The notes under the pieces: model-generated
Told to the model about the DNA's origin: nothing
The model's database searches: none
Seen by the model: only the letters and a program-made list of their open reading frames with translations
Made by a program: the position numbers and the translations under genes
Source: Pleurocapsales cyanobacterium LEGE 10410
GTDB lineage: Bacteria; Cyanobacteriota; Cyanobacteriia; Cyanobacteriales; Xenococcaceae
Assembly: GCA_015207195.1 (NCBI GenBank)
Contig: JADEXJ010000002.1
Span: 1 to 64,000, forward strand
Reading direction: 5' to 3'
Length of the DNA: 64,000 nucleotides
In this document: in pieces, positions 37,487-46,924 of the stretch
Layout of the letters: each line of letters starts with the position of its first letter
Numbering within the stretch: the first letter of the stretch is position 1

Positions 37487-40198
37487 ATGCCAGATTCACT
37501 AAATTTTCAGGTTAACAACCAAAACCACAATACCAAATGCGATTCAGGAACTAGCTTATTAAGTTTACTTCGCTCGCTAGGATATGCGGGAGTGCATCGC
37601 GTCTGCGAGTCGGGAGATTGCGGTGGCTGTACGGTATGGCTGGACGATCAGCCAATCCATAGCTGTATTTATCCTGCGATGCGAGTAGATAGCCACCAGA
37701 TAACTACCATCGAAGGATTAGAGAATGGCGGTTTATCTCCGATGCAGCAAGCTTTTCTAGATAAGCAGGGTTTTCAGTGCGGTTACTGTACACCTGGAAT
37801 GATTATGACTGCAAGTTCGCTGGAATATGAATCAGAAGCCCAATTAAAGGCGGAATTGGAAGGTAATCTCTGTCGCTGTACGGGCTATGAAGCAATTATC
37901 GATAGCGTTCTCGAATGCGGTAAAGATAGTTCAGTTAAATCTATAACTGCCAAACAGGGACAGGTAGGACGAGACGTTCCCAAACAAGATGGTCCAAATC
38001 TAGTTACGGGTAAGCCAGTATACACTGCCGATTGGTCGCCCCCAGGTTTATTACATCTTAAAGTATTGCGATCGCCCCATGCCCATGCTCGTATTCGCCG
38101 TATTGATACTAGCAAAGCAGAAGCATTAGAAGGTGTAGAGGCAGTTTTTACCCATAAAGACATTACCCGCAAAGCTTATAGTACCGCAGGACATGGCGCA
38201 CCAGTCCCCGATCCTCTGGATCATTATTTATTAGATCATAAAGTACGGTTTATTGGCGATCGCACCGCAGCAGTAGTAGCAGAAACAGAAGCGATCGCAG
38301 CAAAAGCTTGTGAACTAATCGAGGTCGATTATGAGATTTTACCCCAGGCGATCGACCCTATAGAAGCAATGCAGGGGAAAACGATAATTCACGACGAACC
38401 AGAATCGAGCCAGATACACGATGCAGCACATAACATTGCGGGGGAGGTAGTTTTAAACAAAGGCGACTTAGAAGCGGGATTTGCCCAAGCAGATTTAATC
38501 ATCGAGAATACCTACATCTTACCTGCGGTGCAGCACGTCCATTTAGAACCCCACGTCAGTATTAGCTGGTTTGATGACGAAGGTACATTAGTCGTGCGTT
38601 CTAGTACCCAAGTACCATTTCACTGCCAGAGATTGCTATCGGAACTATTCGACATTCCCAAAGAAAAGATTCGGGTATACAAACCTCAGCTTGGGGGTGG
38701 TTTTGGCAACAAACAGGAAATATTAACCGAAGATTTGTGTGTTTTAGCGACATTAAAAACTGGTAAACCCGTACAGTGGCGATTTACCAGAGAAGAAGAA
38801 TTTACTGCTACCAATAGCCGTCACGCGATGAACATCAGACTCAAAACGGGAGTGAAGCAGGATGGTACGATTACCGCCCAAGAAATGGAGGCGATTTCCA
38901 ATACGGGGGCTTATGGCAATCATGGAGAAACGGTAACTTTCTTAACTGGTTGTTTTCCCTTGGGCTTATATCGCTGTGCCAACCAATCTTATAAAGGAAC
39001 AGTAGTCTACACCAATACCATGCCTGCGGGGGCGTTTCGGGGTTATGGGGCGACTCAAGGTACGTTTGCCATGGAATCCCAACTGGATGAAATTGCCCAC
39101 AAGTTAAATATCGACCCGATAAAATTGCGTCAGCATAACCTAATTACTGCCGAGGATGAAATCTTAATTGGTAGAGAAGAACATTTTCATATTATTGGCA
39201 GCTATGCCCTCGATGAATGTATCGAGAAAGTTACCCAGGCGTTAAACTACGATTCGGTAAAACAGCCTGAAGAAAAACATCTCAAGCGCGGTGTAGGTTT
39301 TGCTGCCACGATGCAGGCTAGTGGTTTGGCAAAGATTCATCTAGCCAGCGTGAAAATATCCTTGCTACCCGACGGACGATACGAACTGCGAACTGGTTCG
39401 GTTGATGTGGGTACGGGTTCAGATACCTCCCTGCGTCAGATAGCAGCCCAGGTTTTAGGCACGACGGTAGAAAAGATCGAGATTTTTACCGCCGATACTC
39501 ACAATACACCTTTTGATGCGGGTTCTTATGCCTCCGCGACGGCATTCATTACGGGACAGGCGGTAAATTTAGCTGCCCGAAAACTGCGATCGCTCCTCTT
39601 AAAAACCGCCTCGCAAACGATCGAAGCTGACGCAGAAAAATTAGAATTAGAAGAAACTAGAGTATCTAGCCCATCTGCCAGCATAACTCTCCAGCAATTA
39701 GCACAAACTGCAACCGAACCGTTATCAGTAGAACTAGAACATACCAGCGATCGCGCTTCTTTAACTTTTGCTTTTATGGGTGCGGAGGTAGAAGTAGATA
39801 CCGAAACGGGCAGAATTACCGTGTTGCGATGTGCAGAGGCGATCGATATCGGTACTGCTATTAATCCTCGGATCTGTCGGGGACAGGCTACGGGAGGGCT
39901 GGTAATGGGTTTAGGATATGCCCTCAACGAAGAACTGCGCTTTGACGAACAAGGTAAAATACTCAATCCCAGCTTGCGTACCTATCGCATTCCTGCTGCT
40001 ACCGATGTTCCGCCAATGGAAATATTCTTAATCGAACAAGCCGATCCCTATGGTCCTTTTGGGGCAAAAGGTATTGGTGAAATTGGCACTAACTGCGCTG
40101 CGCCAGCGATCGCTAATGCAGTTGCCAATGCTACGGGGGTTAGATTACGTCAGCTACCGATGATTCCCGAACGAGTTTGGCAAGCAATAAACAATTAA
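37487..40198 (+). CDS. Xanthine dehydrogenase-type molybdenum hydroxylase, 2Fe-2S and Mo domains fused
   Basis: 903 residues. Residues 1-150 carry both 2Fe-2S clusters (CESGDCGGC and CGYCTPGM ... GNLCRCTGYE). The remainder is the molybdopterin catalytic chain (about 165-903): GKPVYTADW, GGGFGNKQE, AGAFRGYGATQG and the catalytic-Glu loop GAKGIGEIGTN. The CoxL-type AYRCSFR loop of CO dehydrogenase is absent. Standalone small and large subunits are more usual; here they are one chain with the FAD subunit separate. The neighbouring purine genes make hypoxanthine/xanthine the likely substrate, but another purine-like heterocycle is possible. Confidence 0.88.
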   Translation: MPDSLNFQVNNQNHNTKCDSGTSLLSLLRSLGYAGVHRVCESGDCGGCTVWLDDQPIHSCIYPAMRVDSHQITTIEGLENGGLSPMQQAFLDKQGFQCGYCTPGMIMTASSLEYESEAQLKAELEGNLCRCTGYEAIIDSVLECGKDSSVKSITAKQGQVGRDVPKQDGPNLVTGKPVYTADWSPPGLLHLKVLRSPHAHARIRRIDTSKAEALEGVEAVFTHKDITRKAYSTAGHGAPVPDPLDHYLLDHKVRFIGDRTAAVVAETEAIAAKACELIEVDYEILPQAIDPIEAMQGKTIIHDEPESSQIHDAAHNIAGEVVLNKGDLEAGFAQADLIIENTYILPAVQHVHLEPHVSISWFDDEGTLVVRSSTQVPFHCQRLLSELFDIPKEKIRVYKPQLGGGFGNKQEILTEDLCVLATLKTGKPVQWRFTREEEFTATNSRHAMNIRLKTGVKQDGTITAQEMEAISNTGAYGNHGETVTFLTGCFPLGLYRCANQSYKGTVVYTNTMPAGAFRGYGATQGTFAMESQLDEIAHKLNIDPIKLRQHNLITAEDEILIGREEHFHIIGSYALDECIEKVTQALNYDSVKQPEEKHLKRGVGFAATMQASGLAKIHLASVKISLLPDGRYELRTGSVDVGTGSDTSLRQIAAQVLGTTVEKIEIFTADTHNTPFDAGSYASATAFITGQAVNLAARKLRSLLLKTASQTIEADAEKLELEETRVSSPSASITLQQLAQTATEPLSVELEHTSDRASLTFAFMGAEVEVDTETGRITVLRCAEAIDIGTAINPRICRGQATGGLVMGLGYALNEELRFDEQGKILNPSLRTYRIPAATDVPPMEIFLIEQADPYGPFGAKGIGEIGTNCAAPAIANAVANATGVRLRQLPMIPERVWQAINN

Positions 40199-40374
40199 CA
40201 ATTGACAATGAGCGACCGTAACTGCGATCGCAGCCAGAACAGAATCGGAGGGTGGACAAGGAATTAGATTATGGACTTCATCGATAACTTTTGTGCCCAC
40301 CACCAGAAAAGAATCTTCTAAAAAATTGAAGTTGTGATGCGGATACGGGCAACAAAATTTATGAACAATCAACC

Positions 40375-41442
40375 ATGAACGATCGCACTTTCTATCAACA
40401 ACTAAAATGCTATCTAAAATCGAACCCAGTAGTCTTGGCTACTATCGTCGAGGTAGTTGGTTCTGCACCAAGAGAAGTGGCAGCAAAGATGGCTGTTTTT
40501 CAGGATAAGACCACAATTGGCACTATTGGCGGTGGTGCGGGGGAAGGCAAAGTAATTCAGCAAGCATCAATCGTATTAAAGACGGGAAAAAAGCAGCTGA
40601 TAGAAATCGATCTGACTGGTGCGCCAGGAAAAGATATTCAAGGAGTTTGTGGCGGAAAAGTGCGGGTATGGTTAGAAAGATGGTCGGGCGAAGGCGCGAT
40701 CGCTTTGGTAGAACAAATTTTAGAATTGTTGAAGATCGGACAATCTGCCAATTTGGTCGTACCTTTTGCCGAAAACGCTCAACCCTATCTGACATGCGAG
40801 CCTTTACCTCATTCAGAGTATAGAAGATTCGCCAAGAACTCTTCCCAATTTATCGAAACAATTCAAGCACCACCTACCCTACTTATTATCGGTGGTGGTC
40901 ATGTTGCCGTGGCTTTGTCGCAAATTGCCAGCTTTGCAGGATTTCAAATCGCCGTACAGGACGATCGCCCTGAATTTATTACCCCCCAAAGATTTCCTCA
41001 AGCGATGTTTTTATTTGATTCACTCGATGAGACTTTAGATAGCCTGGCTACCCACTCACAAATTTATCTCGCGTTAGTTACCAGAGGTTATGCTCAAGAT
41101 CTGGCAGCACTCCAGGCTATCTTACAAAGTTCTTTGACCTATCAATATCTTGGTGCGATTGGCAGTCAGAAACGGATTAAGATGATTCGACAAGCCTTAC
41201 AACAGCAGGGACTCTCTTTAGAATTATCAAATTTTTATGCCCCTATTGGGTTGGATATTGGCGCGCTTACTCCCGAAGAAATTGCCGTCAGTATCTGTGG
41301 AGAACTAATCAAAGTGCGTCGTGGCGGTACGGGCTTATCACTTTGCGAACGGATGCAACATTCGCAAACACCTTTAAAGATTCATTTGCCAAAAATTGAT
41401 AGCGAGAGACCAAAAATAAGTAAGGTAACGAGTAATGAATGA
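40375..41442 (+). CDS. XdhC/CoxI family molybdenum-cofactor maturation protein
   Basis: 355 residues. The N-terminal XdhC_CoxI segment (PVVLATIVEVVGSAPREVAAKMAV, GTIGGGAGEGKVI) is followed by a Rossmann-like C-terminal domain (LLIIGGGHVAVALSQIASFAG, IQVDDRPEF-type acidic turn, YLGAIGSQKRIK). XdhC binds the Mo cofactor, supports its sulfuration and inserts it into xanthine dehydrogenase. It lies after the enzyme genes, as expected, and overlaps the next gene by 8 nt. Confidence 0.92.
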   Translation: MNDRTFYQQLKCYLKSNPVVLATIVEVVGSAPREVAAKMAVFQDKTTIGTIGGGAGEGKVIQQASIVLKTGKKQLIEIDLTGAPGKDIQGVCGGKVRVWLERWSGEGAIALVEQILELLKIGQSANLVVPFAENAQPYLTCEPLPHSEYRRFAKNSSQFIETIQAPPTLLIIGGGHVAVALSQIASFAGFQIAVQDDRPEFITPQRFPQAMFLFDSLDETLDSLATHSQIYLALVTRGYAQDLAALQAILQSSLTYQYLGAIGSQKRIKMIRQALQQQGLSLELSNFYAPIGLDIGALTPEEIAVSICGELIKVRRGGTGLSLCERMQHSQTPLKIHLPKIDSERPKISKVTSNE

Positions 41443-42046
41443 TGTCAAACTCAAAACTCAAAATTTTGCTTTAATCTTAGCAGCAGGACGTTCTACCCGT
41501 ATGGGAACCTGTAAAACCGCTTTACCCTGGAGTAACGGTCAAACCTTACTACGTTATCAGGCAGAACAATTTTTGCAGGCTAACATTACCCCAATTGTCG
41601 TGTTGGGTTCTCATAATGCCCATCGCCGAGCTGATTGTCCCCCTGGTAGCCGAGTTGTAATTAATCATCAAGGCGATCGCGGTAAAACTGGCTCGATCTT
41701 AACTGGCTTAAAGCTGATACCCCAATCTTGTTCTACAATTACTGTTTCCGCTGTCGATCAGCCTCGTCCTGCATCTATTTATCAAACTTTACTTCAAACT
41801 TATTACCAAAAAAAGCCTTTAATCGTAGCACCCTGTTATCGAGGTAAATTAGGTCATCCCTTATTGTTTTCCGCCCGACTTTTACCTTTGCTGAAAGATA
41901 TTCAAGAATCAAGCTTGGGTTTACGTAAAATTGTGCGCCAGTTTTATGCTGAGATAAAACAAGTTGAATTTACCACTGCACGAGTGTTAAGCGATCTTAA
42001 TAATGAAGAAAGCTATCATAAAGCACGATGCAGCTTTGGAAAATGA
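41435..42046 (+). CDS. MobA/MocA-like molybdenum cofactor nucleotidyltransferase
   Basis: 203 residues. The nucleotide-binding signature LILAAGRSTRMGTCKTALPW is at the N-terminus, with SAVDQPRP as the metal-binding Asp loop. MocA attaches CMP to the Mo cofactor used by xanthine-dehydrogenase-type enzymes. The 8-nt overlap with the XdhC gene indicates coupled expression. GMP transfer (MobA) is less likely in this context but cannot be excluded by motif alone. Confidence 0.86.
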   Translation: MNDVKLKTQNFALILAAGRSTRMGTCKTALPWSNGQTLLRYQAEQFLQANITPIVVLGSHNAHRRADCPPGSRVVINHQGDRGKTGSILTGLKLIPQSCSTITVSAVDQPRPASIYQTLLQTYYQKKPLIVAPCYRGKLGHPLLFSARLLPLLKDIQESSLGLRKIVRQFYAEIKQVEFTTARVLSDLNNEESYHKARCSFGK

Positions 42047-42160
42047 AGGAGATCTCTTGCAGAATAACTGTGTAGATCTAAGTTTGGTTACACGAGAACT
42101 ATAAAAACGAGATTCGGTAATATTGAACACATAATTGTGAGCCTGATTCTGACAATCTAA

Positions 42161-42173
42161 AACCTATTAGGTT
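42161..42173. promoter_or_regulatory. Palindrome upstream of the ABC importer genes
   Basis: AACCTA-T-TAGGTT is a perfect palindrome 24 nt before the ATG of the ABC ATPase gene, in a 151-nt gap. It may be an operator for the importer and hydrolase run. GAGG at 42187-42190 is the ribosome site. Confidence 0.4.
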
Positions 42174-42197
42174 ACAGCTATCGATCGAGGTATTTTA

Positions 42198-43742
42198 ATG
42201 GAGGCGATGACTGCCAACAACCAGACCCCTACTAAAGTGCTTCCAGCATTAGAGGCAGTCAACATGTCTAAGCGGTTTGGTAGTTTGGTCGCCCTCGATC
42301 GCGTCAATTTAACAATTAAGCCAGGAACCGTCCATGCTTTATTAGGGGAAAACGGCGCGGGTAAAAGCACTTTGGTTAAGTGCATTATGGGTTTTTATCA
42401 GCCTACTGAGGGAGAAGTAGTTATTGACGGGCGATCGCGTCAAATCGATAGTCCCCGTGATGCTCATAAGTATGGCGTTGGTATGGTTTATCAACACTTT
42501 ACTTCTGTGCCTGCCATGACCGTAGCGGAAAACTTAGTGCTTTCCCGTTACGACAACACTAAACTGATTAACTGGAAACGAGAGTCGGAACATTTGAGCG
42601 AGTTTATGGCAGCCTCACCATTTAAAGTGCCGTTAGATGTTCCTGTCGCTCAATTAGCTGCGGGACAAAAGCAAAAACTAGAAATTCTCAAGCAAATTTA
42701 TCTCCAGAGTCGCATTTTGATTTTAGATGAACCTACTTCCGTGTTAACTCCCCAAGAAGCAGACGAGGTATTGGGTTTATTGCGAGAAGAAGTAACTGCT
42801 GGCAATTTGAGTATATTACTGATTAGTCATAAATTCCGAGAAGTAATGGCTTTTTGCGATGAAGTTACCGTATTGCGTAAGGGAAAGTTGGCGGGAACTG
42901 GCTTGGTTAAAGATTTAAATATCTCTGACTTGGCAGAAATGATGATGGGAGAACAGCGGGAGTTGGAACAGATTGAAAAAACAGCAACTTCTACAGATAA
43001 AACAGTTTTAGAAATAAAAAATATTTGTGCCAACCAGGATAATGGGCTACCAGCAGTCAAAGGCTTAAATCTCAAGGTAAACAGTGGTGAGATTGTCGGA
43101 ATTGCGGGAATATCGGGAAACGGGCAAAAAGAATTGGTAGAAGTACTGTCAGGTCAGCGTTCTGCCACCTCTGGATCAATATTAGTTAATGGTGAAACCT
43201 ATCGGGCGACTCGTGAAGAAATGTTTCGTCATCAGGTGTTTTCCCTACCAGAAGAACCACTACACAACGCCTGCGCCCCCAATATGAGCGTCGCCGAAAA
43301 TATGGCACTGCGAACCTTCGATCGCCCGCCTCAATCTCAACGAGGGTTCTTAAATTTGACAGCGATTCGTCAAGCTGCCAAAAGTTTAATCCAAACCTTT
43401 TCCGTGCATACTCCTTCCCCAGAGACTCCCATAGCCAATCTTTCAGGAGGAAATATTCAACGTGCAGTATTAGCTAGAGAATTATCTTCCGATAAAACCC
43501 AGTTATTGATTGCAGCCAATCCCTGCTTTGGTTTAGATTTTGGTGCGGTCGATTTTATTCATCGCTCGATTATTGAAGCCAGAAACCGAGGGGTAGCCGT
43601 ACTGCTGGTTAGTGAAGACTTAGACGAACTGCTAAAGCTAGGCGATCGCATTTTTGCCATTAGTGAAGGAAAACTGGTTTATGAAAGTACTACTGCCGAG
43701 GCAGACATCAATACTATCGGTCAGCGTATGGCGGGACATTAG
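42198..43742 (+). CDS. Nucleoside/purine-type ABC transporter ATPase, two fused nucleotide-binding domains
   Basis: 514 residues. The first domain has Walker A GENGAGKST, signature LAAGQKQKLE and Walker B ILDEPTS. The second has a degenerate Walker A (GISGNGQKE), signature LSGGNIQRA and IAANPCFGLD in place of a classic Walker B. This tandem layout is that of the simple-sugar/BMP nucleoside importers (NupA/YufO type). The ATG at 42198 has GAGG 7 nt upstream and is preferred over the ATG at 42207. The genes downstream supply the binding protein and two permeases. Confidence 0.92.
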   Translation: MEAMTANNQTPTKVLPALEAVNMSKRFGSLVALDRVNLTIKPGTVHALLGENGAGKSTLVKCIMGFYQPTEGEVVIDGRSRQIDSPRDAHKYGVGMVYQHFTSVPAMTVAENLVLSRYDNTKLINWKRESEHLSEFMAASPFKVPLDVPVAQLAAGQKQKLEILKQIYLQSRILILDEPTSVLTPQEADEVLGLLREEVTAGNLSILLISHKFREVMAFCDEVTVLRKGKLAGTGLVKDLNISDLAEMMMGEQRELEQIEKTATSTDKTVLEIKNICANQDNGLPAVKGLNLKVNSGEIVGIAGISGNGQKELVEVLSGQRSATSGSILVNGETYRATREEMFRHQVFSLPEEPLHNACAPNMSVAENMALRTFDRPPQSQRGFLNLTAIRQAAKSLIQTFSVHTPSPETPIANLSGGNIQRAVLARELSSDKTQLLIAANPCFGLDFGAVDFIHRSIIEARNRGVAVLLVSEDLDELLKLGDRIFAISEGKLVYESTTAEADINTIGQRMAGH

Positions 43743-43748
43743 GTTTAA

Positions 43749-43776
43749 GTAGAGACGTTCCATGGAACGTCTCTAC
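43749..43776. repeat. 28-bp perfect palindrome, dispersed repeat family
   Basis: The left arm GTAGAGACGTTCCA is followed by its exact reverse complement. A degraded copy is at 53047-53075. The hairpin may act as a terminator or mRNA-stability element after the ATPase gene, but it lacks a T-run. Confidence 0.85.
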
Positions 43777-43814
43777 AGAAGTCTCTACAGAAGTAAAAAG
43801 TAACAAATTAAGCG

Positions 43815-44531
43815 ATGGTCTCGATTCCAGCCCAACCCTACGATTATGAATTACCCAGCCTCGATCGCGTGGCGTTAGTAATTATTGATATGCAGCGAGA
43901 TTTTTTAGAATCTGGGGGGTTTGGGGAAGTATTGGGTAATGAGATCGGTCAGCTTCGGCAGATCGTACCGACTGTCAGGCAGATCTTGGATACATTTCGC
44001 GATCGCGGTTTATCAATCTTCCATACTCTAGAAGGACACCAAAGCGATCTATCCGACTGTCCCCCATCGAAGTTAAAGCGGGGCAAGAGTCAGTTAAAAA
44101 TAGGCGATCTGGGTAAGATGGGACGAATCTTGATTTTGGGCGAACCAGGTAACGAGATTATTCCCGAATTACAGCCCTTACCCAATGAAGTAGTTATTCC
44201 CAAGCCAGGCAAGGGGGCTTTTTATCAAACCAATTTGCGATCGTGTTTACAACAGCAGGGAATAACTCACCTAATCTTTACTGGAGTTACTACTGAAGTT
44301 TGTGTCCAGACAACCATGCGCGAAGCAAACGATCGCGGTTATGAATGTTTGTTGGTTGAAGATGCCACCGCCAGTTATTTTCCCAAATTTAAACAATCTA
44401 CCCTAGAGATGATTCGCGCCCAGGGGGGAATCGTGGGCTGGACGACAACCAGCAACCAGATTATCCAAGCTTTATCGCTTGATAGAGATTTGGAAGGCAA
44501 AATAACAACTAACAACAGAGCAAGTGTCTAA
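43815..44531 (+). CDS. Cysteine hydrolase (isochorismatase-like), biuret/triuret hydrolase type
   Basis: 238 residues. The Asp-Lys-Cys triad is placed at Asp25 ([10 protein letters not shown]), Lys130 ([11 protein letters not shown]) and Cys163 ([11 protein letters not shown]). The HTLEGH and [11 protein letters not shown] segments are shared with the second hydrolase at 50144, which looks like a true biuret hydrolase. Divergence between the two suggests a related but different ureide, for example triuret. It lies between the ABC ATPase gene and the binding-protein gene, so its substrate is probably the imported compound. Cytoplasmic; no signal peptide. Confidence 0.82.
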   Translation: MVSIPAQPYDYELPSLDRVALVIIDMQRDFLESGGFGEVLGNEIGQLRQIVPTVRQILDTFRDRGLSIFHTLEGHQSDLSDCPPSKLKRGKSQLKIGDLGKMGRILILGEPGNEIIPELQPLPNEVVIPKPGKGAFYQTNLRSCLQQQGITHLIFTGVTTEVCVQTTMREANDRGYECLLVEDATASYFPKFKQSTLEMIRAQGGIVGWTTTSNQIIQALSLDRDLEGKITTNNRASV

Positions 44532-44547
44532 TAATGGAGCAATCAGA

Positions 44548-45708
44548 ATGACCGAGAAACTAAAACTATCCCGTCGTCAGATCGTTAGAGGTATCTTAGC
44601 TACCACAGCCTTTGGTCTAACCTCAAAATTTGGTACTGGATGCAGCAGCCAATCGGGGACGGGGCAAACCTCAGAAGATGAACCGCTGGTTGTCGGCTTT
44701 ATCTATGTCGGTCCTAAAGATGATTTTGGCTACAATCAATCCCACGCTGAAGGGGCAGCAGCAGTTGCCGAACTAACTGGCTTTAAAGTGATCGAACAGG
44801 CTAACGTTCCTGAAACCCAAGCCGTACAGGAGACAATGCGGGAAATGATCGAAATAGACGGGGCAAAGGTACTATTTCCGACCTCCTTTGGTTACTTCGA
44901 CCCCCATATTCTCGAAATAGCTGAAGAATTTCCCGACGTACAGTTTTTCCATGCTGGGGGACTTTATGAAGAGGGAATGCCAGCCAATGTCGGCAGTTAC
45001 TTTGGTTATATCGATGAGGCGCAGTATCTGGCAGGAATTGTTGCTGCCCACAACACAAAGACGGGAAAATTGGGATTTGTGGCTGCCAAGCCAATTCCTC
45101 AGGTCTTACGCAACATCAATGGCTACACTTTGGGAGCAAAAAGCATCAACCCTGAGATTACTACCCAAGTGGTGTTTACGGGAGATTGGGCTGCCCCCGT
45201 AAAAGAGGCAGAAGCAGTTAACAGCATGGTCAATCAAGGAGCCGATGTAATTACCTGCCATGTCGATAGTCCCAAAGTAGTCATCGAAACCGCGAGTAAA
45301 CGAGGTGTTTTCTGTACGGGCTATCATACCGATCAGTCGGCATTAGCTCCTGAAGCCTATCTAACTGGGGCAGAGTGGGACTGGAAAAGTATTTACACTC
45401 AGTATGCCAATTGGGTCAAAGAAGGTAAGTCCCTAATGAATGGAGACATTCCCCATATCGTCCGAGGCGGACTTGCAGAAAACTTCTGGGAGCTATCTCC
45501 TTATGGTCCAGCAGTCAGTGAAGCAGCAAAAGCAGACGCAGAAGCTATCAAAGAAAAGTTTGCCGATGCCTCAATGGTGATTTATTCAGGAGAACTTAAG
45601 GATAATGAAGGGCAAGTCATTCTTTCCGATGGCGAAGCTTACGAACAACAGGCGATCGAGCTTGAGACAACAGATTGGTTAGTAGACGGGGTGCAAGGTA
45701 GTGTTTGA
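44548..45708 (+). CDS. BMP/PnrA-type ABC substrate-binding protein with twin-arginine signal
   Basis: 386 residues from the ATG at 44548, which has GGAG 8 nt upstream; a GTG at 44524 would overlap the previous gene but lacks a ribosome site. The N-terminus has SRRQIVRG, a twin-arginine motif, then a hydrophobic stretch and FGTGCSS, a weak lipobox. The mature part is the BMP fold (VVGFIYVGPKDDFGYNQSHA, FFHAGGLYEEGMPANVGSYFG, YLAGIVAAHNTKTGKLGFV). PnrA/BMP proteins bind purine nucleosides or related molecules. Confidence 0.9.
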   Translation: MTEKLKLSRRQIVRGILATTAFGLTSKFGTGCSSQSGTGQTSEDEPLVVGFIYVGPKDDFGYNQSHAEGAAAVAELTGFKVIEQANVPETQAVQETMREMIEIDGAKVLFPTSFGYFDPHILEIAEEFPDVQFFHAGGLYEEGMPANVGSYFGYIDEAQYLAGIVAAHNTKTGKLGFVAAKPIPQVLRNINGYTLGAKSINPEITTQVVFTGDWAAPVKEAEAVNSMVNQGADVITCHVDSPKVVIETASKRGVFCTGYHTDQSALAPEAYLTGAEWDWKSIYTQYANWVKEGKSLMNGDIPHIVRGGLAENFWELSPYGPAVSEAAKADAEAIKEKFADASMVIYSGELKDNEGQVILSDGEAYEQQAIELETTDWLVDGVQGSV

Positions 45709-45713
45709 AAGAA

Positions 45714-45781
45714 AGTAGGGAGTAGTGAGTAGTGAGTAGTGAGTAGTGAGTAGTGAGTAGTGAGTAGGGAGTAGGGAGTAA
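45714..45781. repeat. GTAGTGA heptamer tandem repeat ending at the permease start
   Basis: About nine tandem GTAGTGA/GTAGGGA units fill the whole gap between the binding-protein stop and the ATG at 45782, with no other leader sequence. Confidence 0.9.
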
Positions 45782-46879
45782 ATGTTCTTGACTGCGATCG
45801 ATAGATATAGTTGGCGTAAGAGTTTGGAGGCAATTTGTATTCCCGTAGGTGCGGTTTTGGTAGCACTGATTATTTTCGGGGTCTTCTGTGCGGTGGTGGG
45901 GGCAAATCCATTTGGGGTTTACGGTTCGATTTACAAGGCAGCTTTTGGTGGGTGGAGTGCTTGGCAAAGAACTTTTATCCAGGCTTCACCTCTAATGCTG
46001 AGTGCTTTGTGTACCGTCCTTCCCGCCCGTCTGGGTTTGGTAATTATTGGCAATGAAGGGGCATTAGTTATGGGAGGATTGGGTGCGATCGCAGTAGGGC
46101 TTTCTTTAGGTGAATCTTTACCTCCTCTGCTAGTTCAAATCGGTATGGCAATGGGGGGAATGCTGTTTGGCGGAATCTGGATTGCGATCGCAGGTGCTTT
46201 ACGTCATTATCGAGCGGTGAACGAAACTATCAGCAGTTTGCTGTTGAACTACATTGCGATCGCCTTCCTCAATCATTTAGTAGGAGGACCGATGCGCGAT
46301 CCGAGTTCTCTGAACAAGCCTTCAACGTTTCCCATTGCCGAAATTAACCGCTTGGGGGATATCCCTGGGACGCGGATTCACTATGGCTTACTCTATGGGC
46401 TAATTGCCTGTATCGTGGCATATATCTTAATTCAGCGCACCACCTTTGGCTTTGCTGCCCGTACTGCGGGTGGAAATGTTCGTGCAGCACAGATAGCAGG
46501 ACTACCAGTGGGTAAATTAACTATAATTATCTGTTTTTTGGCAGGTTCTTGTGCGGGTTTGGCTGGCATGGTAGAGGTGGCAGCAGTTCACGGTGTTGCC
46601 AATGAATCCCTGAACGTCGGCTACGGCTATGGCGGGATTCTCGTGGCGTTTGTGGCTCGTCATAATCCTCTAGCATCCGCGTTAGTAGCAACTCTGCTGG
46701 GTGGCATTCTGGCTAGCGGTGGTATTCTCCAGCGATCGCACGATCTTCCCGATGCAACAGTTTTAGTTTTCCAAGGTTTAGTTTTTTTAATGGTGCTATA
46801 TAGCGATTCTCTTTATGGGCGTTTTGCCTTCTTTCAGGAACGAGAAACACTTCCTAGCAATCTTTCTCCCATTGAATAG
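45782..46879 (+). CDS. ABC transporter permease, nucleoside/BMP type (first)
   Basis: 365 residues, with about ten hydrophobic segments. It is a BPD_transp_2 permease: FIQASPLMLSALCTVLPARLGL, the IGNEGALVMGGLGAI loop and AARTAGGNVRAAQIAGLPVGK facing the ATPase. It pairs with the permease at 46925. The ATG directly follows a heptamer repeat, with no ordinary Shine-Dalgarno sequence. Confidence 0.92.
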   Translation: MFLTAIDRYSWRKSLEAICIPVGAVLVALIIFGVFCAVVGANPFGVYGSIYKAAFGGWSAWQRTFIQASPLMLSALCTVLPARLGLVIIGNEGALVMGGLGAIAVGLSLGESLPPLLVQIGMAMGGMLFGGIWIAIAGALRHYRAVNETISSLLLNYIAIAFLNHLVGGPMRDPSSLNKPSTFPIAEINRLGDIPGTRIHYGLLYGLIACIVAYILIQRTTFGFAARTAGGNVRAAQIAGLPVGKLTIIICFLAGSCAGLAGMVEVAAVHGVANESLNVGYGYGGILVAFVARHNPLASALVATLLGGILASGGILQRSHDLPDATVLVFQGLVFLMVLYSDSLYGRFAFFQERETLPSNLSPIE

Positions 46880-46886
46880 TAAATAG

Positions 46887-46915
46887 CAACAACTAACAAC
46901 TAACAACTAACGACT
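46887..46915. repeat. ACTAACA heptamer tandem repeat
   Basis: AACAACTAACAACTAACA-type units lie in the 45-nt gap between the two permease genes. Confidence 0.8.
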
Positions 46916-46924
46916 AAAAAACAA

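Noticed and set aside
44524-44547. GTG start for the BMP binding protein
   Set aside because: No ribosome site lies before it, whereas the ATG at 44548 has GGAG at good spacing and begins a normal signal sequence.
45617-45967. Minus-strand frames with repeated Thr-His-Tyr-Ser-Leu-Leu
   Set aside because: They are produced by reading the heptamer repeat and shadow the binding-protein and permease genes.
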